From Lineus longissimus (taxonomy: Eukaryota; Nemertea; Pilidiophora; Heteronemertea; Lineidae), in the NCBI RefSeq assembly GCF_910592395.1, contig NC_088310.1, positions 17,179,501 through 17,243,500 on the forward strand: a stretch of DNA of 64,000 bases, read 5' to 3'. Position 1 is the stretch's first letter; each line of letters starts with the position of its first letter. A program made the position numbers and the translations under genes. Shown here piece by piece: positions 51,665 through 63,010 of the stretch. The notes below the pieces were generated by a model. That model saw only the letters and a program-made list of their open reading frames with translations. It was not told where the DNA came from and did no database searches.

Positions 51665-51949
51665 AGTTGCAAAAAAGGTGCCATCTCTATCACGTCTGGC
51701 CAGTTCAAGTTCCAATCTTGGTCTGAAAATTCTAAGGATTTACCTCTTAGCATATGCTTTATTTTATGAATATACATGTAGAATGAAGCAAAAGCAAAGA
51801 CTTCAAGCTTTTGCTACAACACTAAAAAGCAAACACTTTTGCTTGTAGCATAAGATTAAAAGTATAAGCTTTGCCTTGTGTTTTATGAATATCGGGGCTA
51901 GTAAATGCTTTAAAATCAATGTAAAAGCAAATGCTTGATTTTTATAAAT

Positions 51950-52130
51950 ATCAGCCATTGGCCACTGCCATAGCTTGAAGAAAAATACAGGTTCATGTAG
52001 GTGGCCGTTCACGACCGATGATGATAAAACCCAAACAATTCCAAGTCCGACCAAGTTGTGTGGTCATAATCGTCAATGGCACATGAACGATATCCTGGCA
52101 TGCAATGTTAAAAGGCTTCGTTCTGTATCC
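51950..52130 (-). pseudogene. GPCR TM1-TM2 fragment, copy 2
   Basis: Aligns with copy 1 (51060-51250). It reads GYRTKPFN, then WNCLGFIIIGRERPPT-stop-TCIFLQAMAVANG. A stop lies between loop 1 and TM2. Evidently a diverged duplicate of the same receptor piece. Confidence 0.55.
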
Positions 52131-52134
52131 GAAA

Positions 52135-53340
52135 ACCTAAAATAATATATTCTTTATTCATGTAAATAAGTCATATTTAGATAGTTTAGAAGGTCATGGT
52201 GCGAAAGTGAGAAGGTGCTTAAAGTTTACAGGTCATCATTTTGTCATAAGATGAAATATTTGGCTTACACAAATCGGATTACCAGCAGTGTGTAGACCAG
52301 GTCCTCATATGTGACCCCCTCAACATGGAGATCTGCGCAACAGCTCAACCATCGCCAGCTTGGCGTATTAAATCAGTGATAATCTAGTTGTTCTCACCTG
52401 CATCTCGAAGCCTCAGGAGATACGTATAAGGCCTGCAGTCATAGCTCATCTTCTGTCGGTATTCCGATATCCAACCTCGCAAATTACAACAGTCCATTCA
52501 TGGTTACATTCTTTTCAGTGGCAATGTATCAAAAAGACTTTGATACTGCAGAACTACTTCATCCTCTATAAGAGCTTGGTAAGTCGCCAAGCACAGATAT
52601 TCATTTGCAGACGTTTTGGATCTCTTCGTAAAATTCAGTTGTCTTGTACGAATGGACAGGTCGTCAACCTCTCCATTCATACAAGATTTTGCAGAAATAG
52701 ATCTGACTCTGTTTCGATCGGACTGGATTCTGACACAAGTGGTAGAAGAACACAATGTGTCATTATTGGATACAGTCCAAGGACTCTCCAAACAGCTTTT
52801 CTCCATGTGCAATATAGATATCGTTTATGGATCGATCACCAATGTTCCGGAGAACGGCACCATAAAAGGAATGTACAATATGAATGAATAGTCTCAAACT
52901 GAAATAATATTAAAATCGAGAAATAAGCACGTTCACCTTACGATTGAAATATGCAATAGCGCTTGTTAACTCTCAAAAGGAGTGCCCAAGGTAGATAGCG
53001 CTATGTCGAGCAAATAGTCTTGTATTTTGGAACACTATCTACAGATGATGTATATTTTGATCAACATTAATCACTAGCGATATAGACTTCACTGGGTTAA
53101 AGATAATTTGACGTATACTCTGTTGAGTAACTAACGGCAACGTTGAACTGTGACTATGAAGAAAATTTCGTGGGGCATAATAATACAATATCAATGCGGC
53201 GACACAGGTGCTAATATAACAGCCAAAACCCGATTATTTAAACCCCAAAACCAAAATGCTCGAAAATAACTCGAGTTACCAAACCGAAAGGGATGCTGAA
53301 ACATGCACATGAAATAAAAACTGTAAACGAACTTCAAGTG
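52135..53340. other. Intergenic, no gene assigned
   Basis: A frame at 52616-52891 (plus) and an overlapping one at 52504-52812 (minus) are open for about 100 codons, but neither resembles a family I know. The rest is AT-rich. Confidence 0.4.
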
Positions 53341-53352
53341 AGCGACCTTTTT

Positions 53353-54058
53353 TTATCCGCGGAACAGATCCATTATACCTCTCCTGAATCGTTTCCCAGT
53401 CGCACAATAAATGAAGAAATTAATAAAGCAATTGAATACTGAGAGAAAACGGCAAATTGAATAAAAAGGATCGCTCCAGTTGGAGTCCATATCTACCGAT
53501 GAGTAGACATCGAGTATTCTGATTATTTCATATGCAGCCCTTGGTGTTTCTAGTACTATAAACACTATCACCACCGACACCACCCTGGTTGTAGCCGAAT
53601 TCGTTCCTATAGTTCGGGTGTCACTGGCTAAAGTTCCTGACATTTTCTTCCTTGAGTCTCTAAGTGCTGTGAGCACAAAGTATGTTATGACCGTCAGGAG
53701 AATGATTGGTAAAGCTGCATCTACTATCACTGTTAGGATATTCTCGTAAACAATATCGAAAATTGGATTTTTACGTAGCTCTGAATGGCCCCACTTTGGT
53801 CTCATCCTCCCAATGCAAGGGTCGTAAAGGTAGTTGACTGTGTAGCCAAATCGAATTGGCAGGCGATAGGTGAATGCAAAGCTAAGCACACAGCCAAAAG
53901 CGATATACGAGTTCCTTTTGGTACAAACCGAAGCCACATTTAACGGTCTACAGACAGCTATGAACCGCTCGAATGCGACGCATACGGTGATGTAGACGGA
54001 GACTGTTTTGCTAAACCACATCACGGTTGTGATTAGCAAATTAGCAAATATCATGTTG
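53353..54058 (-). CDS. Class A (rhodopsin-like) GPCR exon, TM3 to TM7
   Basis: 233 codons to a stop at 53353. Visible: TM3 TVSVYITVCVAFERFIAVCR with ERF in the place of DRY, TM5 LTVIVDAALPIILLTVITYF, a short basic loop 3, TM6 TTRVVSVVIVFIVLETPRAA (without the usual CWxP) and TM7 SVFNCFINFFIYCATGKRF (NCFINFFIY in the place of NPxxY). A possible acceptor GTAATAG precedes 54058, so TM1-TM2 would be in an upstream exon that I cannot find before SLC6 gene B. The pattern resembles invertebrate peptide (FMRFamide-type) receptors; the ligand is unknown. It is either a multi-exon gene or a 5'-truncated copy. Confidence 0.8.
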
Positions 54059-54472
54059 ACAAGACCTATTACAATAATTAATTTATTATTATGACATACC
54101 CTAACCTGGGATTTTAGAAATTTTGGAAATGTTCTCTTGAGAGGACAACTCTAGTAGGCCCCCAGTGCACACCTCGAAAGCAAGGCATTCTCCGCAGACA
54201 CCGTAGGCTGCACTTCGTGTAAAAGCGTCCAGAGTATTCTGACGAATTGTCTGCACACGATTCTCCGTACTGTATTGTAAGGCTTTCATTTAAAACGTTG
54301 TAATGCAAAGATAAATTGACCACATTATTAAACTGCATCTCTAAAAATAATCAACGCAAACGAATCACTCTGATTTCGTCGGTTTATCATCAGGTTGGTT
54401 TCGAAATATATTCTAACATGGAATTTGGTGGGAAATTCCTTCTCAAGGGTGAAGTTTGGCTCGGCCAGTGGG

Positions 54473-54652
54473 CTATAATTTAGCCGTATTCCACACAAGT
54501 GCTGTACCAGTTTCTTCGGATTCCTTCGTACAGTTGATATAGGGCAAAATCCTTCTTTTCCGCGACCCACTCAGGGTGGCGATATACAACTCTCTGAATG
54601 CAGGTAAAGCTGGACCCCACTCAGGTGCTGGCTGAACCGCGTCTTTTAACCT
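54473..54652 (-). CDS. SLC6 gene B exon 13 (C-terminal tail, stop)
   Basis: The acceptor TTTTCAG precedes 54652; TAG is at 54473-54475. It encodes [20 protein letters not shown] and a short hydrophilic tail ending NTAKL. EWGPAL corresponds to the conserved (D)WGPAL of glycine transporter tails. Confidence 0.88.
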   Translation of the reverse strand, partial: RLKDAVQPAPEWGPALPAFRELYIATLSGSRKRRILPYINCTKESEETGTALVWNTAKL

Positions 54653-57600
54653 CTGAAAAATAGAAAACATACGTGCAGATGTTACATGTAAACTGTGTTA
54701 GAAACCGTGCTACTTCCTGATGCATTGCCGGATTCCAACAGACCTGACATTACACGTCCACTTTTCATAAAGAAACGCCTTGCCTGTTCGACGAGAGCAA
54801 TATCCTAAAATGTTTTCTTGCCCGGCAAGATTAATTACTTTATGCATGGATCTGATACGACTCCCAATTCGACTTCAACGTGAATGAATCACAGTCGTCT
54901 TGCTGCAACGTCGATTTAAATAACAACTGCTATTTTTTTATGAGAACTGATCAACGTTTTCATTTTAACAAACTACATCATCAGAGGCTCACATGCAAAG
55001 TAAAGACTTTGGGGGGCATCATCGCCCTCATAACAGGTATGACTGTGAAGGTGATGTGGTGACACTGATTATAGTACTGATTAATTTTTTTCTGATGAGG
55101 TATTGAGCAAAATACGGAAACTCAAAAAGGCTGACATAATGCCGACCCCCCCCCCCCCCCCCAATGGTTTCCCCCCCCCCCCCCGGCCTGATGATTTTTG
55201 TCGGGGCCACACCCAGATTGCCACTATATATGGGAGAATTTCCATTGAAATTGAGGTATACACGGATGAACGTAATCAAAGTCGACATCCCATTTTTAGA
55301 TTCTTGCAGAATAGACTTTACAATCATACAGAAAGTAAATCTTCAAATTATGTCACCTTTCAGTACACATCACATCACTTACACGTTTAACATTTCCTTT
55401 GGCAGATATCAATACTTTCACCATGAATAATGGAATGGGCACAAATGACAAAAGGGCGAATGTCCAACCGATTGCCACTGCCCACTGTGGGTAGACATAA
55501 CTGCCGTACGACACTGGTGTGTATCGTATCACACTCAGCAAAAATATACCCTGGAACAAAGCAAAGGAAAAGGAATACATCAATATTGGATCTGCATATC
55601 TTTGTAGCTACGCATCTCCGAGGGAGCCATGTCATCATGCTACTGACTGACCGCCGATTTTGGGTTATACTGCGTGTTGATAAAAACAGTGTGCTAACTA
55701 AAGAGTTAGAATCCAAGTCGTTTGAAATAATGGAGGCTTTCAAGGAGGATATTGGAAGTGCTTAACGTTGAAATTTATACGACAGCACGTGAAGAGATTA
55801 AACATCACATAATTCCTAACCTCTTTATCGGAGAACGAAATGGTGTCATGTCGGCTAATTAAATTACGTGTAACGTGCTTTGTATTCGATTTAAGACATT
55901 GCAAAAGTTGTTTTCAGCCACTTATGATTACGTCCTTATATAAGGCTTGGTCTTTGCCATAAAAAAGTTCAACCAGATCAGTGTCAACAATGCCTCGCTA
56001 CCCCGTACTTGCACTGGTGGTAAAAATTGTTACAGGACGTTCACGGCCCTGGAAAATCAGTTCCCCAGATTGTCGAGAATCTTATCTTGGGATGATACGA
56101 ATGAAGACTAGCAAAAGCTTTTACTTCAATTTTGTTCAGAAAGGCCTAGTGTATATGTACATGTAGTTTTAGATTAAAGCACTTGCTAGTTATTATTCAT
56201 ATCACCCCTGATCTTAATGTTGGGTATCAAGGCTGCTGGTTTTCCAATTTGTCGACCAGCCTGGGCCCTGGGAGAATACCGCATCAGTAAAAACGGCCAA
56301 AACGTGCGTAAATTGGTAAATTCACTAAAATAACCCGTGTCCACATAGACGATATGACACTAATGCATATAATTTCGAAGTAGATTCACCAGCGGGTTAC
56401 TCAGTGGTGCTCGCTCAGAATCAACCCATGCATTGTTACCTCCTCAGGTACTTCTGGTATAATGAGTCTGCAATGTGACATGTGCCATGCCGACTTACCG
56501 GCATCAATCCTAACGTCTCCAAGGATGGATAATACGACGGTAGATCGGCATGGGCAGGCACATGTACAGCCCTTGTTCTATCTAAATTTGACGTACAATT
56601 CCATGTTCAGTAGTTTACTCGTTTGCTGTGGCCCACGCGATATATGCCAAGCGGCGAAAGATTGACGACCAGCACCACTTACCATCGTCAAAGCTGGTGA
56701 AACACCTCCCCACATTATCTTCCAAATAAAGTGAGGCTGGTAACCAATCATCAGCTCGATGTCTTTGAAGAATTGATTAAGCCCTGCACGAGAAAAGACA
56801 CATTGAAAACTATTTGGCCATTGGTAATATGCTGCAGGAGGAAACTGTAAAACTATGGGAGAGTCGCCCTCTCTGTCACATGAGTATGTGCATTGACTGG
56901 GAGACGAACTCAGGACCTCAGAGGACTCTGGATGTTAATTTGAACATCAGTCTGACATCCCGTTATGAATGGATAGTAAATCTTAAAAACATAAAAAGAG
57001 TGTTCAGATTCATAGAGTCAAAGTAGAATTTCTTCTCGAAATTGAATGTTAAGTTCTTATATTTTAGTGAAAGTGTTGAGAAAGGGTCTGCCGCCAGGGC
57101 ATACATATTAGCACCTGAGAATAAAGAAATGGTTACTGTTTTTATTATCACATCAATTGATAGTAAGGCCATATACAACCCTTTATGTAAAAACCGAAAC
57201 TTAGTGTGAAAGGTTTACGTCCTAACGCTTACTGTGAGATCATTTGACGCTTTGATATAAAGATCAACGCTTAAAGTAAATGAAAAGGTCAGGGGCCATT
57301 GTGCTCACCGTATAGATATTTTGTAGACATTCATGGTGGTTAAGAAACATGCTATAGTATGTAGCCAAATGGAAATGTTATGCCATTTAACCTAGTCTGT
57401 GACCTCATACCATAATGGTGGTTAGATACCAGATTGGTGGCAATCGGGCAGGTTGTTCTGCAATAATCGCATTTTTAAGGTTTTCAGATTTGGCCCCCTG
57501 GTGGCCAAGCTGTGATTCAGATTGAACCGAACTGGGATCATCTGACTATATGGTACCGAACATGTTTACCAAATGTGAGATCAATTGTCACTGCTGTCAA

Positions 57601-60600
57601 GAAACATGCCCCAGTTAAAGCCTAACGAGAATTTACGCTACTTAATTTATTTATTTATTTCTGATCGTACAGTGTACAGTTGGTGCAACTATTTACACAG
57701 GTGCTTGAAAAGAAAAAAATATATATAAAGTTCACTATTAGTGAACACACAGGTATATTAACAAGTCATTTATCTCTATTCTGTTAAGGAAATGGTAATC
57801 TTCACTATCTCTTTTTATTAATAAATCACGTATCATTTCCGACATCTGTCCGTACTCCTCTGTAGTCCTGTCTTCAAAATTGTTCACTTCTAGTACGTTT
57901 CTGGCATTTGATTGTCCCGTTATTGTTAAATTTACAGACATTCTTACTTTTTCATTACCACTCCTTCTACAAGTCTCGAAGAATTTCGTAAACCGTTTAA
58001 AAACCCGAGCCTTAGGATTTTCGTCCCTCACTATCAATGGCAACAGTGCCCTATGTGTTCTTCTTGGTAATGATAGTAGTTTACGCATACAATTTATCCA
58101 TGCCGTGGAAAACCTAGAGAAAGACCGATGCGAGTAATCCCACAGGGAACTACCATAAAGGGACATCACAAAAGTCTTAAACAATCTGTATTTTTTCAAT
58201 TTCAACCTTTTCAGTTTTGGCCCTCTGGTGGCCAAATCGAGAATTAGATTGGACCGAACTTTAGTGTCAAAGGTTATCTGACCTAGAGAGTCATGCCTGC
58301 TAAGTTTCAAGTTCATAGCTTTGGCGGTAAAGAAACGTGTCATAGTTACACCCTAACGGCCAATTTATGCCATTTGACCTCTGTGATCTTGACAATCTAG
58401 TGTCAAATCGAACACCCCTAAGACCTGTAGTGTATCCTTGCTTGGAGTACCTACCGTCAAAATATTATCGAAAACAAGTCACTAATAAGTGAGATATTGC
58501 ACCTTTCACCTTTTCAGTTTTGGCCACCTGGTGGCCAAGTCAAGACTAAGATCAGACTGAAATTTGGCGTCAACGTTTATCTGATGTTGGGAGCCATGTG
58601 TACCAAGTTTCAAGTTAATAGCTTTGGTTGTTAAGAAACGTGCAATAATTACACTCAAACGACAAATTTACGCCTTTTGACCTCTGTGACCGTGAAAAGC
58701 ACGTCAAATCGGCTTACTAGACTTTGCGCAACGAAACGAAACGAGCGAAATGGGGGAGCGACCATTATGTTTTACCCCGGTACTCTAGCCTGAAAATTTT
58801 TTCGGACCTCGATCGAAGAAGGTACGACAAACAATTAATTAATCAAACCCTTATGAGGTTCATTCATTTGAAGTAGAGAGGGTAACGTACATTGTACATG
58901 TATACACAAATCAAACACACACGCAGTGCTTGCATGCATTGCAGAGAACGACTTTTGAGTGATGACCCACACCCACCCAGGCAGCTGAAACACATGTCTT
59001 GTTGGACATGCCTACCGATTTTTACTAAATAAAAGCATAACTTCATCACACTTTTCGGGGTTGAAAATGTACTCACGTAAATTACCAAAATTACATGCCA
59101 AATTCACACATGACCTGTTATTTCTCAAAGCTTGGAAGCTCAAATGTCTGAATGTAATGTATGCGCGTAATGTATACTCTCAGCAAGCGAATAGTTGTGA
59201 TCGTCGGTTTTTGATACGAATCGTTTCCTGTATGGCTGTTACAAGCCGTTGTCTGAATATGGTGTGAACCTGTTTACCGTTCAATGCTGCTCCCTGTGAC
59301 GCTGTACCCGCAAATGTTCAATGAAAAAATGCTGATAATGACTTACACGGCTTGTTCGCATCGTAAACATAGTGGTACCCGGGTTAACTGTCTTTGCGTT
59401 TGGCCTAATTTTACAACGATTACTCCCCATGTAACCACGATCTCGGATGGACAGGCTGTGTATTATGAATAGGAAAAGTCACCTAGGGACCGTTGCGTAG
59501 AATACTTTTTTGGCGAAATATTGCGCAAAGTCCAGTAAGCCCGTCAAATCTATGTGATGTATCCTTGCTCGGAGCACGTACCACAAAACTATTTCTGAAA
59601 ACAAGTCATTTTTAAGCGAAATATCACACTTTTAGGTTGTCACCTTTGGCCCCCTGGTGGCCAAGTCGAGATTCAGTTCGGACCGAAATTCAGTGTCAGA
59701 GGTAATCAGATCCAAGAACGTGCCACTGTTTTTGAAACGGTATACAGACGACGACAGACGTCGGACACTGCGCTATTATATAGACTCCCCCACGGTGCGA
59801 AAACAAATCGACATAAATCTTTGTAACGCATGATATAAAAACGTCTGACGCTATAAACTGTACAATCCTTTCGACGTCTTTTTTAGGCGTTGGTTTTAAC
59901 ATTAAAGGAACGGGCGGCTTTTTACTGCAGTATGTTTGTTCTTCTTCTGGTTCATCACTGAACTATTTTTTGAACGTGTTTGATGCTTTTCCAATTTTGT
60001 TTCAGCTCTTCGATCATTCTCCAAAGCAGCGATAATATTCAAGCATCAAGCATATTATCTCTGCTCCATTGGCTTCGATTGCCCGAGTATTGCATGTATA
60101 ACGTACACAAATGTACGCGACAAGAATGCTCGAAAAAAATACCGTAAATGTGGCGATTACCTAACGATATTCGAGTCTGCTGTACCCTGTTTAATATTAC
60201 TAAAGTGAATATTCATTTCCATTTAGAGCCGATTAGAACTGGTCTAGGGCCAGAACTCACCTCCGTCCGCACCAACAAACCTGATCACACAGCAATTTTC
60301 TATACGCTACCAGTGCGCATAAAACCCCTTAAAATCACGGTTTTTTAGGGGGAAATTTTTCAGACAAAGACATGAAATGAAATATGACAACCATTTTGGA
60401 ATTTTGGTAATAAAAAACCCCACAGAAAGTCCAGTAATTTCGTGGATGAGGTGTTTCACCATATTCAGATTGCAATGGCGGCCATTTCAAGCAGGGACAG
60501 AACTACGTCAATATAAATATTTCCGGTCATGTGCAAGGAGGTTGCTCTTAGATACCAGAAAAAGCTTTATTCGTTATTTTTAGTACGCTCAAGTCCTGGT

Positions 60601-63010
60601 GCCAACATCCCGACTCTCATGCGTTTGCGTCATCACTAGTATCGAGCCTCACAAACGTTTGGGTGAGCGATTTAGCGATCTCAAGACATTGCGGGTCAAG
60701 ATGGGCGCGAAAGACTCTCCCGCTACGTGAGTGCACGCCGAGATCGGAATTCACGTCACCCCGTTATTACGACGAACATCATTTCCATCATCGTCGCAGA
60801 AATGGGGTAATCGGGCGCCTGCAGCGTGACGTCGTGGTGTAGATTTTTCACCCCAGTGGCGGATGATGTTGTAAGAACACATAAAAATATACACTGCGTC
60901 CATTTCGTAATTTTCTTAATGTGGCTTCGAACAATAAGAAAAATGGGAAAGAAAAGGCGTGATTTGCGAGGCTTCCGCCTCCCAAATCTCGGCAAAACAA
61001 CACTGCCTTCACTGTCCTCAGTGACCCTGTTGACGAGGTGAACTCAAAATGACGTCCGGCCTCAGGGAGCGGGAAAGAAATTGGCGCACTAGAAATTCAT
61101 TGACCCTTTGACTTTGAGGGCGAAGATTAACGAAAGTCTTGATTTTCTTAAACCTCAGATTAAAATCAAAATTTAGAAATCGTCAAAAATTTTCAGAGGT
61201 ATAGTTTGCTCATGAAACAGAAGAAGAATATTAATCCTATCAAAATAAAGAGCCACCCATTCCTTTAAGCATCGGTTTTTACATTAGTGGTTGTGACAAG
61301 GCAAACGCCAATTGAATGTATTGAGTGTCCCTAATTGCACTCACGAGTTTCACTGTGTAAGTAATATCTTACCGTAGATCCATGATATGACCACGAGCTC
61401 TGTGAAGAAGATGAGAGCCACAGACAAAGTGGCAACGTACCAGTCCAATAAGGAGAGCACGTATACTCCGCCCTCAAAATAAAAATGATAAAGAAAGAAT
61501 GATACAGTGAAATCCCTCTTAATGAATTTTCAAATTCAATTACAAATGTCAAATATTCAACGAACGGCGTAGGCCTTTGAGATGTCAGTTATCAGGTCCA
61601 TGATATACATGCAAGGAAGGATCGACAGTTCTTTTTTGCTATCGCACACGTATAATGAAAATATAAACGATTAAAACCTCCAATATCCTTTCATTTTGTT
61701 ACTTTGAACAGCATATTTCATGGATCGGAATCACCACTTTAAACCATGACGCATGGGTCAGAAAACAAAAAATTTAGGTACTTGTGGCTATGTTCTCGGA
61801 TCATGCATGTTCATGTGCCTTTGGCTCGTTAATTAATCTTATAATTGTTCGTTTATGAAGACAAGAAAGGCAAATCATGAGTTGGTGCTATTACTCGGAA
61901 AAAATACTTAAAAAAGTGAAAAATGGCTCCATCCAAATTGGAGATATTCCGTCCGTATCGGCGCATATCTGGATTCGCGTAGTATGGTTGCTTACCTGCA
62001 TGACACATGGTATACCAAGAATAGCGATAACAAAACAGGTCAGTGCGGTCAACAGCATTCGCCTCAACCGACCACGGATTAGGCGAGGGTTGTTGTCGAC
62101 GATGGTCGTGATCACTGTCTCCACGCTTGCAAACTGAATTGAATGGAAATGATAGCAAGATACATGAAACTAAGATACGCGTAAAGCTTATAATCACGAT
62201 GGGACTCTTAGTCTCTTTTGTAGTGACAGGAAGCTTCTCAGTTATGACAAGATGCCTCTCAAAAAAACAGGATACGTATAACCCAACATTTGATGATAAA
62301 TTTCTACAAAGGTCTGAAACGAATTTTGCAACAGACGACGTTTAGAACACTCACATTAAACATGTTAAATGAGTATAAAATGTTTTCAATAGCAGACTGA
62401 CATGCCTCTCCTGCAGGAAATCGGGAATATGAATGAGTTCGGCGATTATCAAATCATTGTCTTGTTTGTAAGATATTTCTGTGCATCACTATGGAAATTA
62501 GATCACCTGGCGTTGAGGTTTTAATTGCTTATCAGCCAGACAGTGTTGCTTTCGTTCAATCAGAACTATAGAAAGCTGTATGTACGTGTAGCCTTGGTTT
62601 CACTGTGTAGCCTTGTCATCATTAACCATTGGCCATTATAAAGGATTTTGCGTTGTACTATATCCGGTTTAGTTCTTGTAGAGTCATTCAATAAAGTGAA
62701 AGATTTTACAGTATGCTTCAAAATCCTAGGCAATAATCCCTTCCTTTAGTCATTATATAACCTCTCCCTTATTCATTATATAACGATACTTCTAATCGTG
62801 TCTCTATAACCGCCTTTGAATGATTAACTGGATTTCGCCGAACACAAAATACGCATATTTATTTAGATACCGTTTGGAGAGATCCCTTCAGACTCACCTG
62901 GCTGTCAAGGCCTACCATAAATACCATAAGGAAGAACAGGACGGACCAAAACTGACCACCAGGCATTTTGGCTAGTGCTGCCGGGTATACAACGAAGATC
63001 AAACCAGGGC
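54473..63010 (-). CDS. SLC6 family transporter, glycine-transporter-like, gene B (exons 8-13, 5' part outside window)
   Basis: Minus-strand exons, by position: 62898-63010, 61996-62133, 61373-61472, 56683-56783, 55383-55550 and 54473-54652 with the stop codon. All junctions are GT/AG and all phases join (265 codons visible). Together with exons 1-7 of the type seen in gene A the protein would be about 645 residues, typical for SLC6. Features: TM7-8 with PGLIFVVYP and GLDSQ (Na2 site), TM9-TM12, and a C-terminus containing [17 protein letters not shown], which resembles the WGPAL tail of glycine transporters. It lies head-to-tail with gene A, about 27 kb between its stop and the gene A start. 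Exons 1-7 are to the right of the window. Confidence 0.94.
55145..55184. repeat. Two poly-C runs separated by AATGGTTT
   Basis: About 18 C and about 14 C in intron 12 of SLC6 gene B. Confidence 0.75.
55383..55550 (-). CDS. SLC6 gene B exon 12 (TM11-TM12)
   Basis: The acceptor TTCCAG precedes 55550 and the donor GTAAGT follows 55383. It encodes [20 protein letters not shown], then [20 protein letters not shown], the family's ..YTP..Y....YP.W....GW......P pattern. Confidence 0.92.
56683..56783 (-). CDS. SLC6 gene B exon 11 (loop before and start of TM11)
   Basis: Acceptor TGCAG, donor GTAAGT. It encodes [20 protein letters not shown], then [13 protein letters not shown], matching the family's N.F..DI..M.G..P...W...W....P pattern. 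Confidence 0.9.
57640..58190 (-). mobile_element. 5'-truncated LINE (CR1/L2-type) tail
   Basis: The minus-strand frame ends at a stop at 57738 and contains [20 protein letters not shown], then [20 protein letters not shown]. This is the C-terminal helix block (YG..LW....W....R.....P..TH..LLP) typical of CR1/L2-like LINE polyproteins. The 3' end is an AAATAAATAAAT microsatellite (57640-57660 on plus). The RT catalytic part is missing, as expected for a 5'-truncated insertion. Confidence 0.72.
58702..59550. mobile_element. Mutator-like non-autonomous element with 9-bp target duplication
   Basis: The 831-bp element at 58711-59541 starts GGCTTACTAGACTTTGCGCA and ends with its reverse complement (one mismatch over 21 bp). 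It is flanked by a perfect 9-bp duplication CGTCAAATC (58702-58710 and 59542-59550), the length typical of Mutator-type transposases. It lies inside a copy of the GGCCACCTGGTGGCC repeat. No transposase is encoded. Confidence 0.85.
59730..61370. other. SLC6 gene B intron 10, no gene
   Basis: Intron between exons 10 and 11. The reading frames are short and I see no RNA gene or complete transposon. Confidence 0.5.
61373..61472 (-). CDS. SLC6 gene B exon 10 (TM10)
   Basis: Acceptor TTGAG (a weak AAAATTTTGAG type), donor GTAAGA. It encodes [20 protein letters not shown], then [14 protein letters not shown], the canonical GG.Y...L.D.Y.A......F.E....W.YG segment. Confidence 0.9.
61996..62133 (-). 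CDS. SLC6 gene B exon 9 (end of TM8, TM9)
   Basis: Acceptor TTCAG, donor GTAAGC. It encodes [20 protein letters not shown] and [20 protein letters not shown]. It follows GLDSQ of exon 8 directly. Confidence 0.92.
62898..63010 (-). CDS. SLC6 gene B exon 8 (TM7/TM8)
   Basis: Acceptor TTTGCAG before 63010, donor GTGAGT after 62898. It encodes [20 protein letters not shown], then [17 protein letters not shown]. Its first 29 bases are identical to positions 1-29 of the window. Confidence 0.94.

Larger units (their letters stand above)
57300..59720. repeat. Dispersed repeat family with GGCC(A/C)CCTGGTGGCCAAG core, several copies
   Basis: The core recurs at about 57490, 58207, 58516 and 59648, each within a longer unit that includes CAAGTTTCAAGTT, AAGAAACGTG, TTTGACCTCTGTGA and GTATCCTTGCTTGGAG. 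The last copy ends in GACGACGACAGACGTCGGAC. Units are about 300 bp where intact and stand partly in tandem. They are interrupted by the LINE tail (about 57640-58190) and the Mutator-like element (58711-59541). No coding capacity. Confidence 0.75.

Noticed and set aside
52504-52891. Overlapping frames of about 90-115 codons on both strands
   Set aside because: Neither resembles a known domain, and both strands being open suggests composition rather than coding.
55028-55327. Gly- or Pro-rich frames around poly-C runs
   Set aside because: Homopolymer translation inside an SLC6 intron.
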